A DNA stretch of 31,473 nucleotides from Clostridiales bacterium UBA6981 (GCA_002450075.1 DJYJ01000004.1:1-31473); one strand, 5' to 3'. Positions 1 to 9,034 are shown, counted from the stretch's first letter. The notes: generated from the letters alone by a model not told the origin. Translations and numbers: made by a program.

Positions 1-623
1 TGCTTTTTCAGGGGGCCGACCTGCAGCTCCAGCTCCTCGATCTTGTCGTTGATGCGCAGGAGATTGTCCTCGGTCTTCTCCAGCTTCCGCTCGGCCTCCT
101 CCTTCCGGTAGCGGAAGCGGGAGATGCCCGCGGCCTCTTCAAAGACCTCGCGCCGGTCGGTGGACTTGGTGGAGACGATCTCCGCGATGCGGCCCTGGCC
201 GATGATGGAATACCCGTCGCGGCCCAGGCCCGTATCCATGAGGAGGGAGTTGATATCCTTGAGGCGCACGGCCTCGCGGTTGATGAAGTATTCACTCTCC
301 CCGCTGCGGTAATAGCGGCGGGTCAGCATGATCTCCGTGCTGTCGGAATCGAAGATATGGGCGGAGTTGTCGATGATCAGGGACACCTGCGCGAAGCCCA
401 GCGGGCTGCGCTTCTCGGTGCCGCCGAAAATGACATCCTCCATCTTGCTGCCGCGCAGCGCTTTGCTGCGCTGCTCGCCCATGACCCAGAGGATGGCGTC
501 GGAGATGTTGGACTTTCCCGAGCCGTTGGGCCCCACGATGGCCGTGATATCTTTTTCAAATGTGAGCCGGGTCTTGTCCGGGAAGGACTTGAAACCCTGG
601 ATCTCCAATGCTTTTAAGTACAA
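1..623 (-). CDS. smc: Chromosome partition protein SMC (N-terminal part, runs off the left edge)
   Basis: This is the first ~207 residues of the SMC ATPase, which with ScpA and ScpB compacts and segregates the chromosome. The translation begins MYLKALEIQGFKSFPDKTRL and holds a Walker A motif GPNGSGKS at residues 31-38. It is followed by the DAILWVMGEQ segment and the GLGRDGYSIIGQGRIAEI region typical of SMC N-lobes. After that the head domain gives way to a charged coiled coil (RKEEAERKLEKTEDNLLRIN). Full SMC proteins are about 1,190 residues, so roughly five sixths lies outside the window. The start is a TTG at 623, chosen because GAGGAAAA lies just upstream and no ATG precedes the conserved N-terminus. 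It is the last visible gene of the housekeeping operon, 38 bp after the radical SAM gene. Identity is very secure. Confidence 0.96.
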   Translation of the reverse strand, partial: MYLKALEIQGFKSFPDKTRLTFEKDITAIVGPNGSGKSNISDAILWVMGEQRSKALRGSKMEDVIFGGTEKRSPLGFAQVSLIIDNSAHIFDSDSTEIMLTRRYYRSGESEYFINREAVRLKDINSLLMDTGLGRDGYSIIGQGRIAEIVSTKSTDRREVFEEAAGISRFRYRKEEAERKLEKTEDNLLRINDKIEELELQVGPLKK

Positions 624-661
624 AGGCTTTTCCTCATATATAAAAAACTAACTAAAATATT

Positions 662-1690
662 TTACACCATTTCCGCCGGTTTTTCAACGGCCAGACGGCA
701 GATTTCTCCGCTTTTCACCGGAGCGGAGATAATTTTCAGCTCCCGGAGCCCATACTTCTCCCGGAGCCAGCACAGATTGTCCCGGTGTTGGCCGATCATC
801 TGGCTCAGTTCCCGGCCGTTCACGCCTAAGCTGACGCTCGACCCCGGCTCGATCCCGGTCAGCAGCGCCTCGGCCCGGTTGCGGTATAGGCGGCTCTTTA
901 CCAGCTCTCCCAGAGCCGGGTGGTAGGCCCCGCCCACGGCGGCGCCGCCGGAGAGCTCCTCCGTCGGGTTGAGCCCTAAGCGGATCACGGGGATCCCCGC
1001 CGCCTCAAACAGCGGCAGGAGCCGGGCGCAGACGCGCACCGCGTCCTCCACGCTGTGCTCCCGGTAGAGCCCGGCGCGCCAGAGATCGCAGAGGGCCGTG
1101 TCCTTCACGATCACCGTCGGGTAGATCCGCACACCGTCGGGCCGCAGGGCGATGAGCTTTTTCGCCGTCTCCACCGCGCCCTCATCGCTGTCCCCGGGCA
1201 GGCCGGTCATCATCTGCAGGATGAGCTGAAAGCCCGCGGCTTTGATCGCCCGGGAGGCCTTCTCCACGTCCGCCGCCGTGTGGCCGCGCCCGGCCAGGGC
1301 GAGGACCCGGTCGTCCATGGACTGGGCGCCCAGCTCGATGGTCTGAACGCCGTAGACTTTCAGGCGCCGCAGCACCGCGCCGTCGATGGCGTCTGGCCGG
1401 GTGGAGAGGCGGATGGATGTAAGCTCTCCGGCGTCAAGATAGCTCTTTGCCGCGGTGAGCAGGGCCTCCTGCTGCTCCTCCGGGATGGCGGTAAAGCTTC
1501 CCCCATAAAACGCCAGTTGCCGCTTTGCCCCGGAGGGCAAGGCGGCCGCCTGTTTCATCGCGTCTGTAACTGTCTGGGCCGTGGCCGGCTCCCGCTGCCC
1601 GGTGATGCGCCGCTGGTTACAGAAGACGCAGTCGTTGGGGCAGCCCCAGTGGGGCACAAAAACGGGGATGATGCTCTCCCGGGCGCTCAT
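662..1690 (-). CDS. Radical SAM protein of the Elp3-like type found beside rnc/smc
   Basis: A 342-residue radical SAM enzyme. The 4Fe-4S/SAM motif is CPNDCVFC (Cys17, Cys21, Cys24, spacing CX3CX2C), within the N-terminal stretch VPHWGCPNDCVFCNQRRITG. GGSFTAIP and TRPDAIDGAVLRRLKVYGVQTIELGAQSMDD match the Elp3/YhcC-like branch. The C-terminal acetyltransferase domain of true Elp3 is absent; a short C-terminal radical SAM accessory region takes its place. In many Firmicutes a protein of this kind sits between rnc and smc, but its substrate is not established. Its start overlaps the rnc stop by 4 bp (ATGA), implying translational coupling. A tRNA-modification role is only an inference from Elp3 similarity. 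Confidence 0.88.
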   Translation of the reverse strand: MSARESIIPVFVPHWGCPNDCVFCNQRRITGQREPATAQTVTDAMKQAAALPSGAKRQLAFYGGSFTAIPEEQQEALLTAAKSYLDAGELTSIRLSTRPDAIDGAVLRRLKVYGVQTIELGAQSMDDRVLALAGRGHTAADVEKASRAIKAAGFQLILQMMTGLPGDSDEGAVETAKKLIALRPDGVRIYPTVIVKDTALCDLWRAGLYREHSVEDAVRVCARLLPLFEAAGIPVIRLGLNPTEELSGGAAVGGAYHPALGELVKSRLYRNRAEALLTGIEPGSSVSLGVNGRELSQMIGQHRDNLCWLREKYGLRELKIISAPVKSGEICRLAVEKPAEMV

Positions 1691-2364
1691 GCCTGCAGCG
1701 CCTCCAGGGCCTTGCAGGCGGCCATCTGTTCGGCCTCCTTCTTGCTGCGTCCGCTGCCCTCGCCGGCGGGGACGCCGTTGATGCTCACGCGGAAGGAGAA
1801 GGTCTTGTTGTGGTCGGGCCCGCTCTCTCCGATGAGCTCATAGTGGATCTGCTGGTTGGGCTGGCGCTGTACCAGTTCCTGCAGCTCCGTCTTATAGTCC
1901 TTGGAGCGGTGGGTCTCACTGATCTCCGCGTCCTTGAGGACTTTTTCCAGGATGAAGCGCCGCGCCTCGTCCAGGCCGCTGTCCAGATAGAGCGCGGCGA
2001 TGATGGACTCCACCATATCGGCCAGCACCGAGGCGCGCTCCCGCCCGCCGGTGTGCTCCTCGCCCCGGCCCAGGCGCATATAGGGCGCGATGCCCAGCTC
2101 CAGCGCCACCTTGTGCAGGGCCTGCTCGCACACCAGTTCCGCCCGCAGGCGGGTCATGCTCCCCTCCGGGAGGGGCGGCTCGTGATGATAGAGGAAATCC
2201 GCCGTCACCAGGCCCAGGATCGAATCGCCCAGAAACTCCAGGCGCTCATAGCAGGGCAGGCCGTCGGCGTGCTTCTCGTTGGCGTAGGAGCTGTGGGTCA
2301 ACGCCGTGCGCAGCAGATCCCGGTTCTGAAAAGCATATCCGATTTTTTCTTCCAGTTTATCCAT
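1687..2364 (-). CDS. rnc: Ribonuclease III
   Basis: A 225-residue double-stranded RNA endonuclease that processes rRNA precursors and structured mRNAs. The signature ERLEFLGDS is at residues 40-48. The second catalytic acidic pair is in ADMVESIIAALYLD (Asp116, Glu119). The C-terminal third (about 152-223) is a double-stranded RNA-binding domain, beginning DYKTELQELVQ and ending with the basic GRSKKEAEQMAACKALEAL helix. Length and domain order are normal. It overlaps the plsX stop by 8 bp upstream and the radical SAM gene by 4 bp downstream. In many Firmicutes acpP or fabD/fabG lie between plsX and rnc; here the two are directly joined. Confidence 0.97.
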   Translation of the reverse strand: MDKLEEKIGYAFQNRDLLRTALTHSSYANEKHADGLPCYERLEFLGDSILGLVTADFLYHHEPPLPEGSMTRLRAELVCEQALHKVALELGIAPYMRLGRGEEHTGGRERASVLADMVESIIAALYLDSGLDEARRFILEKVLKDAEISETHRSKDYKTELQELVQRQPNQQIHYELIGESGPDHNKTFSFRVSINGVPAGEGSGRSKKEAEQMAACKALEALQA

Positions 2365-3376
2365 CGTTCTCCGTTTTCAGCTTCATGTACTCGATGTTCT
2401 CGGTGATGTCGGCGATGATGCCGGACTCCACAAAGATCTTGGCCTGCCGGATGGCGGCAAAAATGCTCGCCGCGTTGGAGGAGCCGTGGGCCTTGATGAC
2501 GGGCTTGCTGATGCCCACCAGGGCCGTGCCGCCCACCTCGTTGACGTCCATGGACTTGGCCATTTTCTTGAGATCTTTTTTCAGCACCGCCGCGGCCAGC
2601 TTGTTGGGAAGGCTGGCATAGAAGACGCCCTTGAGCGACTTCATCATGTACTTGATGACGCCCTCCGTGGCCTTGAGCAGGACGTTGCCGGTGAAGCCGT
2701 CGGTCACCACCACGTCCACGCCGCCGGTAAAGACACCGGTGCCCTCCACATTGCCGATGAAGCGGATGCGCCCCTCGGCGTCGGCCTGCTTCAGGAGGAC
2801 AAAGGTCTCATGCTGGAGGCTGCCGCCCTTGGTATCCTCGGTGCCCACGTTCAGAAGGCCGACCCGGGGTTCCGGGCAGCCCATCACTTTTTTGGCGTAA
2901 AAGCTGCCCATATAGGCAAACTGCAGCAGGTATTCCGGCGTGCACTCCACGTTCGCCCCGCAGTCGATGAGCATGACGCCGTGCTCCCCCGCGGGCAGGA
3001 CCGGGGCCAGCGCCGCCCGGCGAATGCCGCGGATGCGCTTGACGATCAGCGTCGCGCCGGTGAGCAGAGCGCCGGTGCTGCCGGCGGAGACCATGGCGTC
3101 CGCCGCGCCGTCCCGGAGCTGATTGAGCCCCACGGTCATGGAGGCATCCTTCTTCCGGCGGGTCGCCGTGCTGGGGTCGTCCTCCATGGTGATGACCTCG
3201 CGGGCATCGATCACCGGGATGTCCGTGGCATTTTCCGCCTTCAGGCAGGCCTCCACGTCCTCCTTCCGGCCGACCAGCACGATCTCCACACCCAGCTCCC
3301 GCTGAGCGCGCACCGCGCCTTTGACGATTTCACCCGGGGCGTTGTCGCCGCCCATGGCGTCAACGATGATCTTCAC
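2357..3376 (-). CDS. plsX: Phosphate acyltransferase PlsX
   Basis: A 339-residue soluble enzyme that converts acyl-ACP and phosphate to acyl-phosphate, the donor used by PlsY in phospholipid synthesis. The N-terminus MKIIVDAMGGDNAPGEIVKG and the segments VSAGSTGALLTGATLIVKRI, LIDCGANVECTPEYLLQFA, LLNVGTEDTKGG and VTDGFTGNVLLKATEG are strongly characteristic of the family. The start is a GTG at 3376 with GGAGG about nine bases upstream, placed inside the 3' end of trmFO (17 bp overlap). Length is normal. Co-transcription with trmFO upstream and rnc downstream is very likely given the overlaps. Confidence 0.97.
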   Translation of the reverse strand: MKIIVDAMGGDNAPGEIVKGAVRAQRELGVEIVLVGRKEDVEACLKAENATDIPVIDAREVITMEDDPSTATRRKKDASMTVGLNQLRDGAADAMVSAGSTGALLTGATLIVKRIRGIRRAALAPVLPAGEHGVMLIDCGANVECTPEYLLQFAYMGSFYAKKVMGCPEPRVGLLNVGTEDTKGGSLQHETFVLLKQADAEGRIRFIGNVEGTGVFTGGVDVVVTDGFTGNVLLKATEGVIKYMMKSLKGVFYASLPNKLAAAVLKKDLKKMAKSMDVNEVGGTALVGISKPVIKAHGSSNAASIFAAIRQAKIFVESGIIADITENIEYMKLKTENDG

Positions 3377-4685
3377 AACGAAAGACCTCCTTCTCCATCA
3401 GCGTGTCCAGGATCTCCAGCGAGCGGCGGGAGATCTCCGCGTTTTTATTTCTCTTGCCCTTGACCCGGTGGTCCAGGGGGCTAATGATGCCGAAGTTGAT
3501 GTTCATGGGCTGAAAATCGCCCACGCTGCCGCCGGATATGTAGAGACCGAGGGCGCCGATGGCCGTCTCCTGCGGGAAGTCCACCGGCTCCAGGCCCAGG
3601 ACCCGGGCCGCGGTCTCGATGCCCACCAGCATGCCGGAGGCCGCCGATTCCACATAGCCCTCCACGCCGGTCATCTGGCCGGCAAAGCTGATGCGCTCGT
3701 TTCCGCGCAGGCGGTAATAGCGGTCAAGCAGGCGGGGGCTGTTTAAGTACGTATTGCGGTGCATCACGCCGTAGCGGACGAACTCCGCGTTCCGCAGCGC
3801 AGGGATCATGGAAAAGACGCGCTTCTGCTCGCCCCAGGTCAGGTGGGTCTGGAAGCCGACGATGTTGTAGATCGTACCCTCGGCGTTGTCGCGCCGCAGC
3901 TGCACCACGGCATAGTTGTTCTTCCCCGTGCGCGGATCGACAAGCCCCACGGGCTTGAGCGGCCCGTAGCGCAGCGTGTCCACGCCGCGTCTCGCCATGA
4001 CCTCGACGGGCATGCAGCCCTCGAAGACCGCGCCGTCGTCAAAGCCGTGCACCGCGGCCTCCCTGGCATTCGCAAGTTCGGTGACAAAAGCGAGATATTC
4101 GTCCTTGTCCATCGGGCAGTTTACATAATCTGCCGTTCCCTTATCGTAGCGCGAGGCGAAAAAGGCGCTTGACATGTCGACGCTCTCCAGCGTGACGATC
4201 GGCGCGACGGCGTCGTAAAAGTGCAGGTCGCTCTCCGGGCAGAGCGCGGCGATTTTTTCCGCGATCGCATCGGAGGACAGCGGCCCCGTCGCGATCACGA
4301 CCTCGCCGGACGGGATCTCCGTTGCCTCGGCGTGGACGATCTCAACGCAGGGGCAATCCGTCAGCTTTTCGGTGATATAGCGCGAAAAGCCCTCGCGGTC
4401 GACCGCAAGCGCGCCGCCCGCGGCGACGCGGTTATGATCCGCGCTCTCCATGATGAGCGAGCCCATTGCGCGCATCTCGGCCTTCAGCAGGCCGACGGCG
4501 TTCGACAGCTCGTCGCTGCGCAGTGAGTTGGAGCACACCAGCTCGGCAAAGCCGTCGGAGACGTGGGCCGGGCTTTTCTTTTCCGGCTTCATCTCCACAA
4601 GGCGTACGGGGATATTCCGTTTTGCGAGCTGCCAGGCGCATTCGCTTCCCGCCAGACCCGCGCCGAGCACGGTGACCTTTTCCAT
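3360..4685 (-). CDS. trmFO: tRNA (uracil-54-C5)-methyltransferase, folate/FAD-dependent (TrmFO)
   Basis: A 441-residue flavoenzyme that makes 5-methyluridine at position 54 of tRNA, using methylenetetrahydrofolate as carbon donor. The FAD-binding GAGLAG motif is at residues 8-13. A conserved cysteine lies in LVCSNSLRSDELSNAVGLLK (Cys51) and a second in FEGCMPVEVMARRGVDTLR (Cys224); these correspond to the functional cysteines known near residues 53 and 226 of the Bacillus enzyme. The C-terminal FAGQMTGVEGYVESAASG block is also diagnostic. It begins 2 bp after topA ends, reproducing the dprA-topA-trmFO order of many Firmicutes. The base style of the window appears to change within this gene at around 3.8 kb (see findings), but the reading frame is intact. 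Confidence 0.97.
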   Translation of the reverse strand: MEKVTVLGAGLAGSECAWQLAKRNIPVRLVEMKPEKKSPAHVSDGFAELVCSNSLRSDELSNAVGLLKAEMRAMGSLIMESADHNRVAAGGALAVDREGFSRYITEKLTDCPCVEIVHAEATEIPSGEVVIATGPLSSDAIAEKIAALCPESDLHFYDAVAPIVTLESVDMSSAFFASRYDKGTADYVNCPMDKDEYLAFVTELANAREAAVHGFDDGAVFEGCMPVEVMARRGVDTLRYGPLKPVGLVDPRTGKNNYAVVQLRRDNAEGTIYNIVGFQTHLTWGEQKRVFSMIPALRNAEFVRYGVMHRNTYLNSPRLLDRYYRLRGNERISFAGQMTGVEGYVESAASGMLVGIETAARVLGLEPVDFPQETAIGALGLYISGGSVGDFQPMNINFGIISPLDHRVKGKRNKNAEISRRSLEILDTLMEKEVFRCEDHR

Positions 4686-4687
4686 TG

Positions 4688-6940
4688 TTATTCCTCGGTT
4701 TTCTTTGTTGTCTTTTTCGCAGAGGTTTTCTTTGCTGTTGTCTTAGCCGCGGTCTTCTTCGCGGTCGTTTTCGCGGCAGAGGTCTTCCCGGCGCTCTCTT
4801 TTTTTGCCGATTCGCTCTTCGCCGCCGTTTTTTTCTTATAGCTCCGCTTGTCCTCGGGGACAAAGTTGGGGCATGCCTCGTTGATGCAATAGCTCTTGAG
4901 CGGGCCGCGTCCGGCGTGCTTGAACATCGTCTTGCCGCACGCGGGGCAGACATCCTTTGTCGGCACGTCCCAGGTGATGAAGCCGCAGTCGGTCCCGCGC
5001 TCGCAGGCATAGAAGACATAGCCCTTCTTGCTGGTGCGCTTTAAGATCTTGCTGCCGCACTTGGGGCATTTGCCGGGCATCTCGACGACGATGGGCTTGG
5101 TAAAGGTGCACTCCGGGAAGCCGGGGCAGGCCAGGAAATAGCCGAAGCGGCCCTTCTTGACGACCATCCGGCGGCCGCAGACGTCGCAGATCTCGTCGCT
5201 CTCCACATCGGGGACCTTGATCTTCACGCCGTCCATCGCCTGCTCGGCCGCGGTCATTTCCTTTTCAAAGTTCTGATAGAATTCGCCCAACACCTCGCGC
5301 CAGTTTGCCTTGCCGCTTTCGATGCCGTCAAGCTCGCTTTCCATCTGGTTGGTGAACTTCAAATCGACGATGTCGCCGAAATGCTCCTTCATCAGCCCGG
5401 TCACGACCTCGCCGAGCGGCGTGGGGCGCAGATACTTTCCTTCTTTAATGACGTAATCGCGCGACGTGATCGCCGTGATCGTCGGGGCATAGGTCGACGG
5501 ACGGCCGATCCCCTTTTCCTCCATCGCGCGGATCAGCGTCGCCTCGGTATAGCGGGCAGGCGGCTGGGTGAACTGCTGCTGCGGGATCATCTTTTCAAGA
5601 TAGACCCGTTCGCCCTCGCTCAGCGTCGGCAGCGGATTTTCGATCTCACCCGACTCCTCGTCGCGCGCCTCCTCATAGACGGCGGTATAGCCGGGGAACT
5701 TCAGCTCGGAATAATTGGCGCGGAAGGTATAGCCCGCAGAGACGACGTCCACCGACACGTTGTCGTAGACGGCGTTTGCCATCTGGCTGGCCGTGAAGCG
5801 GCCCCAGATCAGCCGGTAGAGCCGGTACTGCTCCTGGGTGAGATCCTTGCGCACGGTCTCGGGCGAGAGGTCGACATAGGTCGGGCGGATGGCCTCGTGC
5901 GCGTCCTGCGCGCCAGCCTTGGTCTTGTAGCGGCGCGGTGAGCCGGGATAATAAGCCTCGCCATAGCGCTCAATGATATAGTTTTTCGCGGCCGCAAGCG
6001 CCTCTTCCGACAGGCGCAGCGAGTCCGTTCTCATATAGGTGATCAGACCGATCGTGCCGTGGCCGCTGATCTCGACGCCCTCGTAGAGCTGCTGGGCGAT
6101 CGACATCGTGCGGCGCGGCGTCATGGCAAGGCGGCGCGAGGCCTCCTGCTGCAGCGTCGAGGTGATGAAGGGGGGCGCGGGGCTCTTCTGCTTCTGCCCG
6201 CGCTTGACGGAATCGATAAGAAACGGCGCGTCCTGCGTCGCAGCGATGACGGCGTTGACCTCGTCCTCGCTCTTGAGCTCGGTTTTCTTCTCGCCCTTGC
6301 CGTAAAAGCGGGCGGAGAAGCTTCCGCTGCCGCCCTCGCAGTCGAGCAGCGCGTCAAGCAGCCAGTACTCCTCGCTCCGGAAGGCCTTGATCTCTTCCTC
6401 GCGGTCGACGACCATGCGCGTCGCGACGGACTGGACACGGCCGGCGGAAAGGCCGGATTTGACCTTTTTCCACAGCAGCGGCGAGATCTTGTAGCCGACG
6501 ATGCGGTCAAGCACGCGGCGTGCCTGCTGCGCGTCGACAAGGTCGGTGTCGATCGCACGGGGATTTTCGATGCTCTCGGTCACGACCTTTTTCGTGATCT
6601 CGTTGAAGGTCACGCGCTGTGCCTTTTTGTCGCTGAGCTCCAGCAGTTCTTTCAGATGCCAGGAGATCGCCTCGCCCTCGCGGTCAGGGTCCGTCGCTAG
6701 ATAGACCGTGCCGGCCGCCTTGGCGTCCTTTTTCAGCTCCGCGATCAAATCCTTTTTTTCCTTCACGGGGATATATTCCGGCTCGAAGCCGTGCTCTATG
6801 TCAACGCCCAGCTTGCTCTTCGGCAGATCCCGCAGATGCCCCATGGACGCTTTTACCTTATACTTGCCGCCGAGATAACGCTCGATGGTCTTGGCCTTCG
6901 CCGGAGATTCGACGATGACCAGGTCTTTTCCTTTTGCCAT
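4688..6940 (-). CDS. topA: DNA topoisomerase I (type IA)
   Basis: A 750-residue type IA topoisomerase that relaxes negative supercoils. The N-terminal TOPRIM domain carries the acidic triad in TDPDREGE (Asp84, Asp86, Glu88). The active-site tyrosine is Tyr302 in LITYMRTDSLRLS. Three C-terminal zinc-ribbon-like repeats follow: CDVCGRRM...CPGFPEC, CPKCGSKIL...CERGTDC and CPACGKTM...CINEAC. The protein ends in a low-complexity Lys/Ala/Thr tail of about 45 residues built from AAKTTAKKT-like units, probably a nonspecific DNA-binding extension. It lies 23 bp downstream of dprA and 2 bp upstream of trmFO, in the expected operon order. Confidence 0.98.
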   Translation of the reverse strand: MAKGKDLVIVESPAKAKTIERYLGGKYKVKASMGHLRDLPKSKLGVDIEHGFEPEYIPVKEKKDLIAELKKDAKAAGTVYLATDPDREGEAISWHLKELLELSDKKAQRVTFNEITKKVVTESIENPRAIDTDLVDAQQARRVLDRIVGYKISPLLWKKVKSGLSAGRVQSVATRMVVDREEEIKAFRSEEYWLLDALLDCEGGSGSFSARFYGKGEKKTELKSEDEVNAVIAATQDAPFLIDSVKRGQKQKSPAPPFITSTLQQEASRRLAMTPRRTMSIAQQLYEGVEISGHGTIGLITYMRTDSLRLSEEALAAAKNYIIERYGEAYYPGSPRRYKTKAGAQDAHEAIRPTYVDLSPETVRKDLTQEQYRLYRLIWGRFTASQMANAVYDNVSVDVVSAGYTFRANYSELKFPGYTAVYEEARDEESGEIENPLPTLSEGERVYLEKMIPQQQFTQPPARYTEATLIRAMEEKGIGRPSTYAPTITAITSRDYVIKEGKYLRPTPLGEVVTGLMKEHFGDIVDLKFTNQMESELDGIESGKANWREVLGEFYQNFEKEMTAAEQAMDGVKIKVPDVESDEICDVCGRRMVVKKGRFGYFLACPGFPECTFTKPIVVEMPGKCPKCGSKILKRTSKKGYVFYACERGTDCGFITWDVPTKDVCPACGKTMFKHAGRGPLKSYCINEACPNFVPEDKRSYKKKTAAKSESAKKESAGKTSAAKTTAKKTAAKTTAKKTSAKKTTKKTEE

Positions 6941-6963
6941 TGTGTTTCCTCACTTTGCTGCTG

Positions 6964-8175
6964 TTAGGAGCGGCGCTGTATATTGAGCGCCACCCGGTTG
7001 CCCGGCATGCGCCGGACGATGCCCTTGACGGTCAGGACGGTGAGCTGTGTCAGCACCGTCGCCGCGCCGAGGCCTGTCTTCTCCACGATGTCGTCGACAT
7101 GCGTCGGCTCCTTTTCGATCGCGGAGACGATCATCAGCTGGGTCTCGCTGAGCGAAGAGAGCTGTGTTCTTAAGTCAATATATGCTACGCTCTTTTCCTT
7201 GTCAATCTCTTTTTTCCCGGCCGCGGGAGCGGCTTTCGCCTCTTTCCGGGCAGCCTGTGCGGGCGCGGCGGGCGCCTCCGCCGGGACCGCTTCGACGCGC
7301 CGGAGCTTGTCCGGAAAGAGCGGGGCAAACGCGCCGAGCACGTCCCAGCCGCAGGTGACGGGCGTCGCCCCCTCCTTTAAGAGGGCGTTGGTGCCGCGGC
7401 AGCCGGGCGCATCCGCGTTGCCGGGCACGGCGAAGACCTCCCTGCCCTGCTCCAGCGCCTCGGCGGCGAAGAGCAGCGTACCGCTTTTCTCCGGCGCCTC
7501 CACCGCAACCGCGCCGAGCGAAAGCCCCGCGCTGATGCGGTTGCGCTCGCGGAAGAAGCTGCGCAGCGAGGCGCGTCCCGGGGCGTATTCGCTGATGAGC
7601 GCGCCCTTGCGGCATATGTCATCGCAAAGAGCGCTGTCCTGCTGATCGTGCGCCGTGCCGAGCACGCCGATGCAGATCCCGTCCGCGTCGAGCGCGCCGC
7701 GGGCCGCAGCGGCGTCGATCCCGTTCGTCAGACCGGAGACGACGATGCCGCCGCCCTTTGCGATCTCATAGGCGATCTGCCGCCCCATCTTCAGCCCGTA
7801 GGGCGAAGCGGAGCGGGTGCCGACGATCGCGATCACCGCCTCGTCGTCGACCCTGGGCAGCCTGCCCCGGACATAGAGCGCGACAGGCGGGGCGTAGTTG
7901 GCCTTGAGCCGCTTGGGATAGAGCGCGTCCTGCATCGTGACGATCGCAAGATCCTCCCGCGCGCAGTCCGAAAGGATCTCGTCCACACGTCCGAGATCCC
8001 GCCGCTCGAGCGCCGCGGCCTCGGATGCACTGACGCCGTCGATCGCGGAAAAGGCGCCGGAGGGCGCGAAGAACACGCTCTCGGCGTCGCCGAAGCGGCG
8101 GATCAGCGCCGCCTTTGCACGCACGCTGACCGTCTCGAGTGAGGAGAGCCAAACCCAGTATGTCACAGCCGACAT
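6964..8175 (-). CDS. dprA: DNA processing protein DprA (Smf)
   Basis: A 403-residue protein that binds single-stranded DNA entering during natural transformation and loads RecA. The Rossmann-like core shows GTRSASPYG (from residue 119), SGLTNGIDAAAARGALD (from residue 147; usually SGGARGID), FRERNRISAG (208-217) and PGNADAPGCRGTNALLKEG. An N-terminal helix-hairpin-helix-like region precedes the core. The C-terminal ~65 residues look like the winged-helix DprA domain (TQLMIVSAIEKEPTHVDDIV). An Ala/Pro/Lys-rich linker separates core and winged helix. It sits between a SpoU methyltransferase and topA in one transcript. Confidence 0.95.
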   Translation of the reverse strand: MSAVTYWVWLSSLETVSVRAKAALIRRFGDAESVFFAPSGAFSAIDGVSASEAAALERRDLGRVDEILSDCAREDLAIVTMQDALYPKRLKANYAPPVALYVRGRLPRVDDEAVIAIVGTRSASPYGLKMGRQIAYEIAKGGGIVVSGLTNGIDAAAARGALDADGICIGVLGTAHDQQDSALCDDICRKGALISEYAPGRASLRSFFRERNRISAGLSLGAVAVEAPEKSGTLLFAAEALEQGREVFAVPGNADAPGCRGTNALLKEGATPVTCGWDVLGAFAPLFPDKLRRVEAVPAEAPAAPAQAARKEAKAAPAAGKKEIDKEKSVAYIDLRTQLSSLSETQLMIVSAIEKEPTHVDDIVEKTGLGAATVLTQLTVLTVKGIVRRMPGNRVALNIQRRS

Positions 8176-8190
8176 GTTCTACTCCCCCCG

Positions 8191-8946
8191 TCAGGTATTC
8201 TTTCTTGCCATCTCCCACATGAGCACCGACGCCGCGACCGCCGCGTTGAGTGATTCGCTGCGCGCGTCCATGGGGATGATGATCTCGCCGTCGCAAAGCG
8301 CGAGCAGTTCCCTGCTCAGTCCATGACCTTCGCTGCCGACGGCGATTGCGGAATGCGTTATGTTAACCTTTCGTACGTCCGTTGCCCGCTCGGAGAGCGC
8401 AGCGCCGTAGAGCTTCAAGCCCTGCCCTTTCAGCCAGGGCGTAAGCTCCTCGTGCGAGAGCGTCAGCACGCGCTGACGGAAGATCGCGCCCATCGTGGCG
8501 CGCACGGTTTTGGGCGAGAAGCAATCCGCACAGTCGCCGACCAATACGACAGCGTCAACGGAAAACGCGCTCGCCGTACGCAGCACCGTGCCGACGTTGC
8601 CCGGGTCCTGTACGTTTTCCAGCACGATCGCGCTCCGCACCGGATCGCTTGTGCCCCATACGCCGCGGCGCACGGAAAAGAGCGGCCCGGGGCTGTTTTT
8701 CATCGGGGAGGCGTAGTCGAACAGCTCGGGAGGCGCGCTGTACTGTCTGTCGCAGGCGATCTCCGCGCGTGCGCCGCCCTCCTTCCACAGGATGGAGGTG
8801 ATCGCCGCGCCGCTTTTGACAGCCTCGTCCAACAGCTTATAGCCGTCGCAGAGATATTCCCCCGACGCGGCGCGATACGCGCTCTCCGCGCCGAGCGCAC
8901 GCAGATGCGTGATGACGGCGTTTTTCCTTGACGTGATCCTGTCCAT
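8191..8946 (-). CDS. SpoU/TrmH-family RNA 2'-O-ribose methyltransferase
   Basis: A 251-residue SPOUT-fold methyltransferase that would transfer a methyl group from SAM to a ribose of rRNA or tRNA. All three SpoU motifs are visible: NVQDPGNVGTVLRTA (motif 1, near residues 111-125), VGSEGHGLSRELL (motif 2, near 203-215) and SESLNAAVAASVLMWEMAR (motif 3, near 230-248). An N-terminal substrate-binding domain precedes them (GEYLCDGYKLLDEAV). I chose the ATG at 8946 because GGGAGAG lies just before it; an in-frame TTG at 8961 would add five residues but lacks a good ribosome-binding site. It is the first gene of the dprA-to-smc operon. The exact RNA target cannot be told. Confidence 0.92.
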   Translation of the reverse strand: MDRITSRKNAVITHLRALGAESAYRAASGEYLCDGYKLLDEAVKSGAAITSILWKEGGARAEIACDRQYSAPPELFDYASPMKNSPGPLFSVRRGVWGTSDPVRSAIVLENVQDPGNVGTVLRTASAFSVDAVVLVGDCADCFSPKTVRATMGAIFRQRVLTLSHEELTPWLKGQGLKLYGAALSERATDVRKVNITHSAIAVGSEGHGLSRELLALCDGEIIIPMDARSESLNAAVAASVLMWEMARKNT

Positions 8947-8995
8947 TTTTCTCTCCCGCAAACCATACAGTCTTCCGGCGTGCTTCTTTCCAATA

Positions 8996-9025
8996 ATTGT
9001 AGCATACGTTATTTGCGCTTTTCAA
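8996..9025 (-). promoter_or_regulatory. Predicted sigma-A promoter of the methyltransferase-dprA-topA-...-smc operon
   Basis: Read on the minus strand, TTGAAA (9020-9025) and TACAAT (8996-9001) are separated by 18 bp, with an extended -10 TG two bases ahead (TATGCTACAAT). The start codon lies about 50 bp downstream. The same 11-base TATGCTACAAT element recurs in two other predicted promoters in this window. Confidence 0.7.
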
Positions 9026-9034
9026 TATAAAATT

